Source: Caldilinea sp. CFX5 (lineage in GTDB: Bacteria > Chloroflexota > Anaerolineae > Caldilineales > Caldilineaceae). From it: DNA of 64,000 nt. The translations under genes and the position numbers were made by a program. Shown one piece after another: positions 38,595 through 47,862 of the stretch (positions are counted from its first letter, which is position 1; each line of letters starts with the position of its first letter). Below the pieces are notes generated by a model, which was not told the DNA's origin, did no database searches, and was given only the letters and a program-made list of their open reading frames with translations. The stretch is from positions 62,001 to 126,000 of the forward strand of contig QWII01000018.1 of NCBI GenBank assembly GCA_021405325.1, read 5' to 3'.

Positions 38595-39269
38595 TCAGTT
38601 GCTTGAAAGGGCGACAATCTGCCGCGCCACCGCCTGTAGGTCGGCACCAATGATGTCCGGTTTGGCTTGCAGGCTGCCCAACACCTGACCGGGCCGGGCG
38701 ACAAAGGCGGCGGCGCAACCGGCGTGCATAGCGCCGGCAATGTCCCAATCGTGGGCGGCGACCAAGCGGATGTCGCGCACAGCAACGCCTAACTCCTTGG
38801 CCGCATATTCATAAGTAGCGCGAGCCGGTTTGAATTGGCGGACGGCATCAACCGAAAGTAGGCGTTCAAAGTAGGGGTGTAGACCGGCATGTTGCATCTG
38901 TGCTTCCAAGGTTGGGGACGGTGAGTTGGTCAGCGTTGCCAGACGAAAGCCGGCGTGTTGTAACATCTCTAAACTTTCCGGCACTTCGGGGTGGGGCGGC
39001 AGGGAACGGATGGCGCTCAACAGTTGTTGTCGTCCATCAGCCGCCAGGGCAATCCTGTTGCGCAACGCAACAATGTCAAGTGCATCCGCCGCCAGGGCGC
39101 TGAAATCATGATAGATGCCGGTGATCGTCGCCACCATCGCCTGGCGGAGAAGCTGGACGAACCATTGCTCGCGCACCGCCGGGGCGCCAAAGATCTGTTC
39201 AAAGTGCGGATCAAGCGCCTTGAGATCAAGCAACGTTTCATTGACATCGAATAAGAGTACACGCGCCAT
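38595..39269 (-). CDS. HAD-superfamily haloacid dehalogenase type II
   Basis: 224 residues. The nucleophile is D8 in LLFDVNETLLDL, the pattern of type II 2-haloacid dehalogenases. TLTNSPSP (motif II), the lysine in FKPARATYEYAA (motif III) and AAHDWDIAGAMHAG (motif IV) follow in order. The expected reaction is hydrolytic removal of halide from a short 2-halo acid, though relatives with this motif may act on phosphoesters. GGAGGG lies upstream of ATG 39269. Confidence 0.88.
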   Translation of the reverse strand: MARVLLFDVNETLLDLKALDPHFEQIFGAPAVREQWFVQLLRQAMVATITGIYHDFSALAADALDIVALRNRIALAADGRQQLLSAIRSLPPHPEVPESLEMLQHAGFRLATLTNSPSPTLEAQMQHAGLHPYFERLLSVDAVRQFKPARATYEYAAKELGVAVRDIRLVAAHDWDIAGAMHAGCAAAFVARPGQVLGSLQAKPDIIGADLQAVARQIVALSSN

Positions 39270-39518
39270 AGATAATTCCCTCCTATGCAGGTAAGTCGAT
39301 AGCTCATATGCTTGATTTTAGGCGGTGGCGGATCAGAGTACAGTGGAGTCGCCTACGAAATTTAACAATAGGGGACCTTTTATTTCGGTAGATAAATTTG
39401 ATGTTGCACAAGCTGCGCAATGATGGCTTGGTAGGATGGGATAAGCTAACGAAAGATGCTTGCTTTGATTGTAATAGTGACTACCACATCTATGAATCAT
39501 TTGCATGACTGTTACTGC

Positions 39519-39547
39519 TTGACATTTCAGTCAAGAGGTTGTATACC
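39519..39547 (+). promoter_or_regulatory. Sigma70-type promoter of the molybdenum hydroxylase gene
   Basis: TTGACA (39519-39524), a 17-bp spacer and TATACC (39542-39547) lie about 105 bp upstream of the start. The -35 box sits in a small palindrome CTTGAC-ATTTCA-GTCAAG (39518-39535) that could be an operator. The rest of the 39270-39642 gap shows nothing else. Confidence 0.5.
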
Positions 39548-39651
39548 TGTTAGCCACAGTCAACCGGCGATATCGTGTAAATGACCGCCCTTGCTCTGTA
39601 CCTCGTTTTCAGCCCACCCTGGCCGTTGGCTTAACAAAAGGAATGACCGCT

Positions 39652-42222
39652 ATGCAATTCAAATTGAACGGACAAGAGCTTTACTACACCGGCGATCCTG
39701 ATCTGCCGCTCCTCGCCTATTTGCGCGATCAGGCCGGCATCACCTCACCGAAGGACGGCTGTTCGCCGCAAGCAGCGTGTGGCTGTTGCGCCGTGCAGAT
39801 CGATGACAAAGCCATGCTCTCTTGTGTAACGCCGATGAAAAAGGTAGCGGGCAGCCATGTTATCACCATCGAGGGCATGGGCGACTACCACCAGGATGTT
39901 TTTGCCAACGCCTTCGTGGAAAAGGGCGGCGTTCAGTGTGGCTTCTGTATTCCAGGGATTGTCATGCAATCCAACGTGTTGTTGGAGAAGAACCCCAGCC
40001 CGACGCGTGAGGATGTAGCGAAAGCGTTGACGCCCCATCTTTGCCGCTGTACAGGTTACAAAAAGATCATCGACGCCGTTCTCTATGCCGCCGCCGCCAT
40101 TCGGCGTGAAGAAGAGATCCCCCAGCCGACCAGCAGCGGTAAGGTCGGCGCCCGCCACCCCCGTTACGATGCGCGGCGGACGGTTCTGGGCCAACGTCCG
40201 TATGTCGCCGACCTGAAACTGGATGGCATGGTCTACGGCGCGCTCCGCTTTAGTGACCATCCGCGCGCCAAAGTATTGCGCATCGACATCAGCGCAGCGG
40301 CGACCATGCCCGGCGTCATGCGTATCTTCACCGCCGCCGATGTGCCGGGCGACCGGATAATCGGCTTGATCAAGCAAGATTGGCCGCTCATGATTGGCGT
40401 GGGTGAAGAGACCCATTACATCGGCGATGTGCTGGCCGGTGTGGTGGCTGAAAGTGAAACGCTGGCGCGCCAGGCCGTCGAACAGATCAAGGTCGAATAC
40501 GAAGTGTTGCCGCCCATTATCGACGCTCATGCCGCGCTGCGACCGGATAGCCCGACCGTCCATCCGTGGGGCAATACCCTTTCCAAGATGGTGATCAAAC
40601 GGGGCGATGCCGATACCGTGTTGGCCCAATCCGCCTACGTGGCGCAGGGCATCTATCAGACGCAGACGATTGAACATGGCTTCATGGAGCCGGAATGTTG
40701 CGTTGCCCGTCCGCTGGCTGATGGGGTTGAAGTTTTCTCCCAGAGCCAGGGCATCTATGAAGACCAGAAGCAGATCGCCAAGATCCTGGGTTTACCACTG
40801 GCCAAGGTGCGGGTGCAACTCGTGCCGAATGGCGGCGGCTTTGGCGGCAAAGAAGATTTAACGGTGCAGGGCCATGCCGCGCTCTTTGCCTATCATTTGC
40901 AGCGCCCCGTACGGGTCAACCTAACGCGTGATGAGTCGATCAACATGCACCCCAAACGCCATCCCCTCTGGATGGATTACACGCTCGGTTGCGACGCCAA
41001 TGGCAAGTTGACGGCGATCAAGGCGCATCTCATTGGCGATAGCGGCGCTTATGCTTCCGTCGGCATGAAGGTCTTGGAACGCGCTGCCGGTCACGCCACA
41101 GGGGCCTACTGTGTACCGGTCGCCGACATTGAAAGTACGGCGGTCTACACCAACAACATCCCCAATGGCGCCATGCGTGGCTTTGGCGTCAACCAAGCCA
41201 CCTTTGCCCTGGAAAGCTGCATCGATGACCTGTGCGAACAGGGCGGCTTCGACCGCTGGCAATTCCGCTATGACAACGCGCTTGTTGAAGGCTCGATCAC
41301 CGCGACCGGACAGGTCTTGCAGGGAGGCACAGGGGTGCGCGCCACGCTGGAAGCCGTCAAGGATGAATTCCGCGCCGCCAAATTTGCCGGCATCGCCTGT
41401 GGTATCAAGAACACCGGCATCGGTAACGGAATGCCCGACGCCTCCAGTGTACGCATTACCATTGCGGCGCCGGAGCGGGTGGTGATTGAACATGGCTGGA
41501 CCGAAATGGGGCAGGGTATCAACACGATGGCGGTGCAGATGCTCTGTGAGGAAACCGGCATTGCTCCCGACCTCATCGAAGTAAAGATCGACACCGACGC
41601 CGGCACCTTCACCGGCATGACCACCGCCTCGCGCGCCACCTCGCTGCTGGGCAATGCTATTATTGACGCAGCGGCGAAAATTCGGGCGGATCTTGCCAAG
41701 CACACGTTGGCCGAGCTGGCAGGCAAGGTTTATCTGGGCGAATGGGTGGTCAACTGGACAACCAAACCCGGCCACCCCAACAACGCCGGCGAAGAGATCA
41801 CCCACTACTCTTACAGCTACGCCACCCAACTGGTCATTTTGGACGACGACGGCCAGGTGCAGAAGATCACCGCCGCCCACGACGCCGGTCGCATCATCAA
41901 CCCGACGCTCTTTGAGGGACAGATCGAAGGCTCGATCCACATGGGGTTGGGCTACGCCATCAGCGAAGATTTGCCCTACGAAAATGGCCGCCCCAAGAGC
42001 ACCATGCTGCGCAAATGCGGCATCCTACGCGCCAAAGAGATGCCGGAAATGGAAGTCATTGGCGTCGAGGTGGCCGATCCCTACGGCGCTTATGGCTTAA
42101 AGGGCGTTGGTGAAATTGGCCTGGTGCCGACGGCGGGCGCGGTGGCGAATGCGCTTTACCAATATGACAAAGTGCGCCGCACCCAATTGCCCATGCGTCT
42201 GCCGAAGAAGCGACGCTCATAA
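39652..42222 (+). CDS. One-chain xanthine-dehydrogenase-like molybdenum hydroxylase
   Basis: 856 residues from ATG 39652 (AAGGA 9 nt upstream; ATG 39643 sits too close to it). The N-terminal [2Fe-2S] domain has C37, C43, C45, C46. A second [2Fe-2S] domain follows (QCGFCIPGIV and LCRCTGYKK). After about residue 165 the molybdopterin-binding domain begins (GGGFGGKEDL, AMRGFGVNQ, GWTEMGQGINT, KGVGEIGL with catalytic E821). The layout matches the fused Fe-S/Mo enzymes often called selenium-dependent xanthine dehydrogenase-like. No FAD subunit is adjacent. It should hydroxylate a purine or other N-heterocycle or aldehyde. Confidence 0.9.
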   Translation: MQFKLNGQELYYTGDPDLPLLAYLRDQAGITSPKDGCSPQAACGCCAVQIDDKAMLSCVTPMKKVAGSHVITIEGMGDYHQDVFANAFVEKGGVQCGFCIPGIVMQSNVLLEKNPSPTREDVAKALTPHLCRCTGYKKIIDAVLYAAAAIRREEEIPQPTSSGKVGARHPRYDARRTVLGQRPYVADLKLDGMVYGALRFSDHPRAKVLRIDISAAATMPGVMRIFTAADVPGDRIIGLIKQDWPLMIGVGEETHYIGDVLAGVVAESETLARQAVEQIKVEYEVLPPIIDAHAALRPDSPTVHPWGNTLSKMVIKRGDADTVLAQSAYVAQGIYQTQTIEHGFMEPECCVARPLADGVEVFSQSQGIYEDQKQIAKILGLPLAKVRVQLVPNGGGFGGKEDLTVQGHAALFAYHLQRPVRVNLTRDESINMHPKRHPLWMDYTLGCDANGKLTAIKAHLIGDSGAYASVGMKVLERAAGHATGAYCVPVADIESTAVYTNNIPNGAMRGFGVNQATFALESCIDDLCEQGGFDRWQFRYDNALVEGSITATGQVLQGGTGVRATLEAVKDEFRAAKFAGIACGIKNTGIGNGMPDASSVRITIAAPERVVIEHGWTEMGQGINTMAVQMLCEETGIAPDLIEVKIDTDAGTFTGMTTASRATSLLGNAIIDAAAKIRADLAKHTLAELAGKVYLGEWVVNWTTKPGHPNNAGEEITHYSYSYATQLVILDDDGQVQKITAAHDAGRIINPTLFEGQIEGSIHMGLGYAISEDLPYENGRPKSTMLRKCGILRAKEMPEMEVIGVEVADPYGAYGLKGVGEIGLVPTAGAVANALYQYDKVRRTQLPMRLPKKRRS

Positions 42223-42230
42223 AACCATTT

Positions 42231-42295
42231 GCTTGCTCATAGCCGGTCCGCGACCGGCGTCCCAACCGCCGGTCGCGGACCGGCTATGAGCAAGC
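42231..42295. repeat. 29-bp perfect palindrome sharing the AGCCGGTCCG core
   Basis: Arms 42231-42259 and 42267-42295 are exactly complementary around the loop TCCCAAC. The inner 20 bases TAGCCGGTCCGCGACCGGCG recur in the palindrome at 48324-48405 with one covarying pair; the outer part GCTTGCTCA is locus specific. It starts 8 nt after the hydroxylase stop. Confidence 0.92.
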
Positions 42296-42372
42296 GTGGT
42301 GGTCACCTGAATCCAGGCAAATGGTCAGGCGCTCACGGTTGGCGCCAGCGCATTGTGGTATACTACCAGGCT

Positions 42373-43278
42373 ATGACGATCCTAGACTGGCTGTTGCGAC
42401 TATTGATCATTGGCGCGCTGGGGCTGCTTTGGCTGGGCTATCTCCGTGGCTGGCGCCGGTGGCGACGGGTGGATGCTGACTTAGCAAACCCCATACGCTT
42501 GATTTTCCTCGGCCTCAGCACCCTGCTGATTCTCGTTGCCTTTTTTCCACCGCTTGCCCGCTTGAGTCATGATTTTCTCGTTGCCCGCGCCGTACAGAAG
42601 ATTGCGTTGGCCTTTATCGCGGCGCCGCTGCTTTGGTTGGCGGCGCCCTTTCATCTCATCAGTTGCGGCTTGCCTGTGGTTTGGCGGCGCCGGCTGGTGC
42701 GCTGGGCGCAACCGCACCGCTGGTCGGGCTGGCTGACACGGGCCTGCACGCAGCCGGCGGTCGCCTGGTTTGCGTTTGTCGCCGCCATTGTGCTGTGGCA
42801 TGATACGCATGTCGTGAACTGGACGATGCCGCAAGCGGGCGTGCATGGGGTGCTGATGCTTTTGCTGTTAACCATTGCCTTGTTATACTGGGGCCATTTG
42901 GTGGGAACAGGACCGCGCCGGCTCCATCATGTGCCGGGGTGGGTGCTCTTTGTCTATGTGGTTGGCGTTGAAATTCCCAATATGGCCACCGGCATGACCA
43001 TTGCCTATGCCGCCGTCCCTTGGTATACGTATTATGTCAACGCCCACGCCCTCTTGCCGTCAACTTTAACGGCCCAGGAAGACCAGATGCTCAGCGGCGG
43101 TCTGATCTGGTTTACCGGCAGCTTTGTCTTCTTTGGCAGCGCCGTGTTGGTGATCAATCGCCTCTTTCGCCGGCACAAGGGGGAATCGCCCCATCATTTT
43201 CCCGATTGGGATTCGGAAGAACGGATGATTGCGCCCGGCTTAGAACACCGGCTCAAAGAGAAAAGAAGTCGCTACTAG
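42373..43278 (+). CDS. CtaG-like (caa3-type) cytochrome oxidase assembly membrane protein
   Basis: 301 residues from ATG 42373 with about seven membrane helices. LLWLAAPFHLISCGLPVVWRR, VLWHDTHVVNWTMPQAGVHGVLM, the MLSGGLIWFTGSFVFFGSA helix and conserved histidines fit the caa3_CtaG family, implicated in copper delivery or assembly of cytochrome c oxidase. No oxidase genes are adjacent. The ribosome binding site is weak. An open frame extends upstream across the palindrome to 42229 but looks non-coding. Confidence 0.85.
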   Translation: MTILDWLLRLLIIGALGLLWLGYLRGWRRWRRVDADLANPIRLIFLGLSTLLILVAFFPPLARLSHDFLVARAVQKIALAFIAAPLLWLAAPFHLISCGLPVVWRRRLVRWAQPHRWSGWLTRACTQPAVAWFAFVAAIVLWHDTHVVNWTMPQAGVHGVLMLLLLTIALLYWGHLVGTGPRRLHHVPGWVLFVYVVGVEIPNMATGMTIAYAAVPWYTYYVNAHALLPSTLTAQEDQMLSGGLIWFTGSFVFFGSAVLVINRLFRRHKGESPHHFPDWDSEERMIAPGLEHRLKEKRSRY

Positions 43279-43285
43279 GCGTAGT

Positions 43286-43341
43286 GTTTTGTAAAAGAAG
43301 TCTTGACGGGTTGACCGTAGTAAAGACTTCTTTTACAAAAC
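43286..43341. repeat. 19-bp perfect inverted repeat after the CtaG-like gene
   Basis: GTTTTGTAAAAGAAGTCTT (43286-43304) pairs exactly with 43323-43341 around an 18-nt loop. Downstream to 43565 no convincing gene is seen. Confidence 0.88.
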
Positions 43342-43565
43342 AGTAGACTGACATGAACAAAATCTTGGTGATTGACGACTTTGACCAACATGGCGGGCAG
43401 ATTGGGCTGGAAAGCCGTGCGGCAAAGGCGTCACTGCCTGGTTTACTGTGCCTGTCGTCTAGCCGCAAAACGGTGAAGAAGAAGCCGACCTACCCCTTCA
43501 ACAAAAGTGCATTGTCGTGTGCGCTGGTTTGCCTGGCACTGCCCAAGAAGTAAGCGGGCGCGAAA

Positions 43566-44336
43566 TTATCCCAAACGCCAATGCTCCCCAATATCGCGCA
43601 AGCGGGCAATGATCAAGGCCGGTTCTGTATAGCGGGTGGTGGCAACTTCCACACTGTAACAACCGCCATAACCAGCCGTGCGCAGGGCATTTGTCGTGCG
43701 CGTAAGCGCTTCCGTACTGAGGGTCGGCGAGAAGTGGGTGTGCATCACCCATGGCGCCACCAATTCATCACCGGCGGTGGTATCGTCACTGTGCCAACGG
43801 GCGGCGTGGAGCAGCAGCCCAAAGCCGGGATGGTCAACCGTTTCGCAGAGTTTTTTGATATTTTCCGGCACCATCGCCGCCCCCCAGTGGTTTTCCGGGC
43901 CGATGCGGTAGCCATTGTCATACGCGCGCTGCGCCCAAGCACGATACTGGTTGACGATCATGGCAAATTGTTGCTCATTCCAGGTGCGTTCGTCACGTGC
44001 GCCGCCGGCGTCAATGCGCACCGTTTGCGCGCCTAGATATTCAGCCGCTTTGAGATTGACGACGGCATTCTGGGCATTGCTCTCGCGCACCGCCGGGTCA
44101 TCATGCCAGATGTAGGCGCGGTCGATACAAATGTTGGCGACGGTTAGCTCCCGTTCCGCCAACGCGTCTTTGACTTTGGTGAGATAGCTCTCTTCTAACG
44201 AGGCAAAGGTGCCGTGCCAAAAATCAGCCGCCGTCAAGCCATAGCGATATTTGATGGACTCCAAATAACCAAACGTATCCATGACGCCGGCTTGGGTCAG
44301 TTGATGAAATGTGTAAGAACAGATCGAGATATTCAT
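43566..44336 (-). CDS. Sugar phosphate isomerase/epimerase-like TIM-barrel protein
   Basis: 256 residues of the xylose-isomerase-like/AP-endonuclease-2 TIM barrel family. YTFHQLTQAGVMDTFGYLESIKYRYGL, GAQTVRIDAGGARDE, GPENHWGAAMVPENIKKLCE and YSVEVATTRY hold probable metal-binding His/Glu/Asp residues. It probably isomerises or epimerises a sugar delivered by the transporter encoded upstream. It starts 11 nt after the MalG-type permease stop and is the last gene of operon A. Confidence 0.86.
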   Translation of the reverse strand: MNISICSYTFHQLTQAGVMDTFGYLESIKYRYGLTAADFWHGTFASLEESYLTKVKDALAERELTVANICIDRAYIWHDDPAVRESNAQNAVVNLKAAEYLGAQTVRIDAGGARDERTWNEQQFAMIVNQYRAWAQRAYDNGYRIGPENHWGAAMVPENIKKLCETVDHPGFGLLLHAARWHSDDTTAGDELVAPWVMHTHFSPTLSTEALTRTTNALRTAGYGGCYSVEVATTRYTEPALIIARLRDIGEHWRLG

Positions 44337-44347
44337 GGGTTGTGTGG

Positions 44348-45280
44348 TTAGCCTTTCAAACCAGTGACCGAAATGCCTTCAATAAAGGTGCGCTGGGCAA
44401 AGAAGAAAGCCAGGAAGATCGGCAGGGTGATCAGGGAACTGACTGCCATCAAATAAGGGTAGGCTAACTGGCGATTGCCGATTTCGGCCACGGCATTGCG
44501 TAAGCGCTGCACAGCCAACGCCAGCACCCATTTTTCTTCAATATTGACATAGATGAGCGGCCCCAAATAATCATTCCAGGAATCCATAAAGGTAAAAAGA
44601 CTCACCACAGCCAGCGCCGGCACAGAAAGGGGCAAAATGATGCGGAACATAATCTGTAATTCATTCGCACCATCGATCTTGGCGGCATCGGAAAGCTCAA
44701 TTGGAATGCTCATAAAAAATTGGCGGAGCAGGAAAATAAAAAAAGCATTGCCAAAAAAATGGGGGACGACTAGGGGTAAAAAGGTATTTAGCCAACCAAT
44801 TTGTTTGAAAATGATAAAGAGCGGCACCAGACGCACCCAGCCGGGAATCATCAACGTGGCCAGCACAATCGCAAAGAGTGTATCGCGTCCAATCCAGCGC
44901 AAGCGCGAAAATGAGTAGGCAACCAGGCATGATGAGAGAACAGTGCCAATCGTCGCCGGGATGGCATAAAGCACCACGGTATTGTAGGTAAAGAGCCAAT
45001 AATTCTCGGCCGTCCAGGCATCCCAAAAATTATTCCAGTGTTGTGGTACAGGAAACCAGACGGGCGGCACCGTATAAACTTGGGTGTCGGATTTCACCGC
45101 CGAGGAGAGCATCCAGTAAAAGGGCATGATGAAGGTAATCGCTAGGATCAGCAAGATTGTATATTTTAGAATTTCCCCCAACCAACCCGTAACCCCTAAG
45201 GTTTGCAAGCGACCGGCGCGGCGCTTAGGTGCGATTCGCGCCGGGTGCGTCTGCTGTTGGGTAGCACTTTGTGTTGTCAT
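44348..45280 (-). CDS. Carbohydrate ABC transporter permease, MalG type (operon A)
   Basis: 310 residues with six membrane helices. It forms half of the CUT1 translocation channel with its MalF-type partner. The EAA loop LSDAAKIDGANELQIMFRIILPLSVPALAVV is the ATPase contact. The C-terminal AQRTFIEGISVTGLKG is typical of MalG proteins. It follows the MalF-type gene by 18 nt. AAGGAGAG precedes ATG 45280. Confidence 0.94.
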   Translation of the reverse strand: MTTQSATQQQTHPARIAPKRRAGRLQTLGVTGWLGEILKYTILLILAITFIMPFYWMLSSAVKSDTQVYTVPPVWFPVPQHWNNFWDAWTAENYWLFTYNTVVLYAIPATIGTVLSSCLVAYSFSRLRWIGRDTLFAIVLATLMIPGWVRLVPLFIIFKQIGWLNTFLPLVVPHFFGNAFFIFLLRQFFMSIPIELSDAAKIDGANELQIMFRIILPLSVPALAVVSLFTFMDSWNDYLGPLIYVNIEEKWVLALAVQRLRNAVAEIGNRQLAYPYLMAVSSLITLPIFLAFFFAQRTFIEGISVTGLKG

Positions 45281-45298
45281 AACCTGTTTCTCTCCTTT

Positions 45299-46216
45299 TT
45301 ACCGCGAAGCGCCCGCATAATATATATAACGACCGGACGCCCGAAATAACAGGCCCGTGAAAATAATAATTACAACAAAGAGCAGCCATGCCAATGCATT
45401 CGCTTTGCCCATGCGCAGGTAAACAAAGGCATTCCGGTATAAAAAGAGGGAATAAAATTCCGTGGCTTGATTAGGACCGCCACCGGTTAATAGCCACGGC
45501 AAGGTAAAATATTGAAAGCCGCCGATAAAACTCAAGACGGCGTTAAAGAGAATCACTGGACTGACCATAGGAATGGTTATGTGCCAAAGACGCCGCAGGG
45601 CGTTGGCGCCATCCATCAAGGCCGCTTCATAGAGCGAACGCGGTACATCCTGCAAAGTCGCTAAGAAGATGACCATCGCCGCGCCTTGCGCCCACATATG
45701 AATAACCACTAAGGATGGCTTCACGAGATCGGGGCTTGAGAGAAAGGGTATAATCGGGAAGCCGAAATGTTGCAATGTTGAATTGATGGCGCCGTACTGT
45801 ACATTGAGCAAAAACTGCCAGACAAACGCGGTTACAACCACGGGAACAATGGACGGAAAGAAGAAGACGGCGCGAAAGAAAGAACGCGCTATAATATTCG
45901 TGTTTAACATCAGCGCCATGAGAAAGGCAGAGAGGACGCCTAAGGGCGCGCTAAATACAACCCACCAAAGGGTGTTGTACGCCACAACCCGAAAATCCTC
46001 ATCATCAGTCAGAATATGGATATAATTATCCAAGCCCAGAAAAACAGGTGGCCGCAAGAGATCGTAGCGCGTAAAACTGTAATAGAAGGAGGAGGCAATC
46101 GGGTACAGGGTGAAGGCCAAAAAGCCGATGATCCATGGCGAAGCAAAGAGCAACCCAAGCAGTAATTCGCGTCGATCGTTCTTGGTCATGTGAAACACAC
46201 GGGTCAGTCCATTCAT
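45299..46216 (-). CDS. Carbohydrate ABC transporter permease, MalF type (operon A)
   Basis: 305 residues, six membrane helices. ASPWIIGFLAFTLYPIASSFYYSFT starts the channel domain. The EAA loop is LYEAALMDGANALRRLWHITIPMVSPVILF. It pairs with the MalG-type permease to move sugar handed over by the SBP. It is separated from the SBP gene by 124 bp holding a perfect hairpin that could lower permease expression relative to SBP. AAGGA lies 8 nt before ATG 46216. Confidence 0.94.
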   Translation of the reverse strand: MNGLTRVFHMTKNDRRELLLGLLFASPWIIGFLAFTLYPIASSFYYSFTRYDLLRPPVFLGLDNYIHILTDDEDFRVVAYNTLWWVVFSAPLGVLSAFLMALMLNTNIIARSFFRAVFFFPSIVPVVVTAFVWQFLLNVQYGAINSTLQHFGFPIIPFLSSPDLVKPSLVVIHMWAQGAAMVIFLATLQDVPRSLYEAALMDGANALRRLWHITIPMVSPVILFNAVLSFIGGFQYFTLPWLLTGGGPNQATEFYSLFLYRNAFVYLRMGKANALAWLLFVVIIIFTGLLFRASGRYIYYAGASR

Positions 46217-46270
46217 ACTCCTCTTCCTTACACTAAACCGCGTAGGCTATGGCAAAAATAAGTGTCGGCG

Positions 46271-46309
46271 AGCGAGAAGCGGCCTCAGTCGCTGAGGCCG
46301 CTTCTCGCT
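46271..46309 (-). terminator. Intercistronic hairpin between SBP and permease (operon A)
   Basis: AGCGAGAAGCGGCCTCAG and its exact complement surround the 3-nt loop TCG. On the minus strand it is followed by a T-rich stretch (TTATTTTTG), so it can act as a partial terminator or 3' end protector, usual after SBP genes. Confidence 0.8.
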
Positions 46310-46340
46310 GTCAGCGGCGGGTTTTAACCCTGTCTGCCGA

Positions 46341-47729
46341 TTATGCGAAACCAGCCTGCTTCCATTCTTTAATCGTTTCCTCTTGTAATTGGGCAGCCGC
46401 TTGCGCGCCACTCATTTCACCGCGGAAAACAGCTTCGCGGACTTGTTGATACTGTGTTTCGATGAAAGACTGAATCTCATTGCGAATGAAGGGACCCCAA
46501 TAGTTCGCTTCCTTCACCGAATCAAAGTAGTATTTGAGGCCGGGATATTTCTCTTGATCAGCACTCTCAAAGTAGGGCAAATAAGCCGGCAACCAACCGA
46601 TCTTGTCATAGATCAAATTGCAAACATAGTCCGTTTGGATCCATTCCGCCACCGGCCAGGCTTCATCCTTATATTGACCGTCCTTGAAAATCATCGCCAT
46701 GTGACCGCCGCCAAATTGGATCTTGGTGCCACGGCGCGCCTCAGGGACGGGCACCCAGGTAGCGCGATTATATTCTGCAACTTCCGGTTTTTCGTTTACT
46801 GTTTCGCCAGGGTGCCAATAGCCTTCAATGATCATGGCCTGGACTTCGGCATTGAAGGAGCCGCCCCATGTGCCTTGGCCTTCGACAGAGCGTAAACCGA
46901 CCAGGTTGTCAGGCCCCATCATCTTCACAAATTCGCCCATGACTTCAAGCCCTTCAGCCATCAGTTCATTGTCAAGATTAAATTCCTTCGTGTCCTCATT
47001 AAAGTATTCAAAACCCCAGGATTCAGTCAAGAACCAACCATCGTTACCAGGGCCAACACCACCTTCCGCATCATAGGGGTCTAGCCCAAATTGCACCAGG
47101 TTGCCGGCACTGTCAAACTTTGTCAATGCTTCATGCCAGACCATCAACTCATCCCAGGTCACGGGCGGATTGTCGGGATCGAGACCGGCCTCTTCCACCA
47201 GGCGCACATTGTAGTTCAACCCACGGCGCACAAAGCACTCGAAACCGGGAATCCCATAAACCTTGCCCTTATATTGCACAACATCCCAGTTGCCGGGAAT
47301 AAATTTATCAGAGCTTAACATGCTGCTGGCGGCAATATAATCATCGAGCGGAATGACAACATCGCGTGACATAAAGTCCAAATAGCTGCCCCAAATGCCA
47401 ATATCGGGCGGCGTACCGCCGGCGACAGCCGTAAGCCGTGCTTCTTGGTTAAAACCGGATTTAAACTCAAGGGTATTCCCTGCGCCGATGAAACTCTCCA
47501 AGGCTGGATCAGCCAATAACTCTTCGGCAATTGACCCCGGCTGTGTCCAGAAGACATAGAACTTGATCGTCTTCCCTTCTGCACTTGGCGCCGCCGCGCC
47601 ACCGCTTGTCCCTTGCGAAGCTGGGGCGCCGGTGGGCGCACAGGCCGCCAGCAGGCCACCCGCACCCACCGCGGCCACCCCATGTAGGAAACTACGCCGA
47701 CTGAGATTGCGCTGACTTACCGCAGACAT
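46341..47729 (-). CDS. Carbohydrate ABC transporter substrate-binding lipoprotein (operon A)
   Basis: 462 residues of the SBP family 1 (CUT1) fold, capturing a sugar outside the membrane. The N-terminus LSRRSFLHGVAAVGAGGLLAAC has a twin-arginine motif and a lipobox, so it is probably exported folded and lipid anchored. A Gly/Ala/Ser linker precedes KTIKFYVFWTQPG. Later GGSFNAEVQAMIIEGYWHPGE and GGGHMAMIFKDGQYKDEAWPVAEWI fit the family. AAGGAGG lies 7 nt before ATG 47729, with a promoter at 47830-47858. Confidence 0.93.
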   Translation of the reverse strand: MSAVSQRNLSRRSFLHGVAAVGAGGLLAACAPTGAPASQGTSGGAAAPSAEGKTIKFYVFWTQPGSIAEELLADPALESFIGAGNTLEFKSGFNQEARLTAVAGGTPPDIGIWGSYLDFMSRDVVIPLDDYIAASSMLSSDKFIPGNWDVVQYKGKVYGIPGFECFVRRGLNYNVRLVEEAGLDPDNPPVTWDELMVWHEALTKFDSAGNLVQFGLDPYDAEGGVGPGNDGWFLTESWGFEYFNEDTKEFNLDNELMAEGLEVMGEFVKMMGPDNLVGLRSVEGQGTWGGSFNAEVQAMIIEGYWHPGETVNEKPEVAEYNRATWVPVPEARRGTKIQFGGGHMAMIFKDGQYKDEAWPVAEWIQTDYVCNLIYDKIGWLPAYLPYFESADQEKYPGLKYYFDSVKEANYWGPFIRNEIQSFIETQYQQVREAVFRGEMSGAQAAAQLQEETIKEWKQAGFA

Positions 47730-47829
47730 ATTGTTCCTCCTTATAAAATGAAATTGTTTTGTTTGCCAAGGAAGAGGCCGGAAGATGGATGTGCAATTTG
47801 GTAATGGGATTCGGCCTGATCTAGGCCCA

Positions 47830-47858
47830 AGTGTAGCATAAAGTAATTTTATTTACAA
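47830..47858 (-). promoter_or_regulatory. Sigma70-type promoter of operon A
   Basis: On the minus strand, TTGTAA, a 17-bp spacer and TACACT, about 100 nt before the SBP start. It lies in an AT-rich segment overlapping the 5' end of the truncated membrane gene on the other strand. Confidence 0.5.
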
Positions 47859-47862
47859 AGAA

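Noticed and set aside
42229..42372. N-terminal extension of the CtaG-like gene
   Set aside because: It would be encoded by the 29-bp palindrome and low-quality sequence; ATG 42373 fits the family start better.
43353..43553. Short frame beginning MNKILVIDDFDQ, like the start of a response-regulator receiver domain
   Set aside because: The resemblance ends after about ten residues and the remainder is not receiver-like; it may be a fossil, but the evidence is too thin to annotate.
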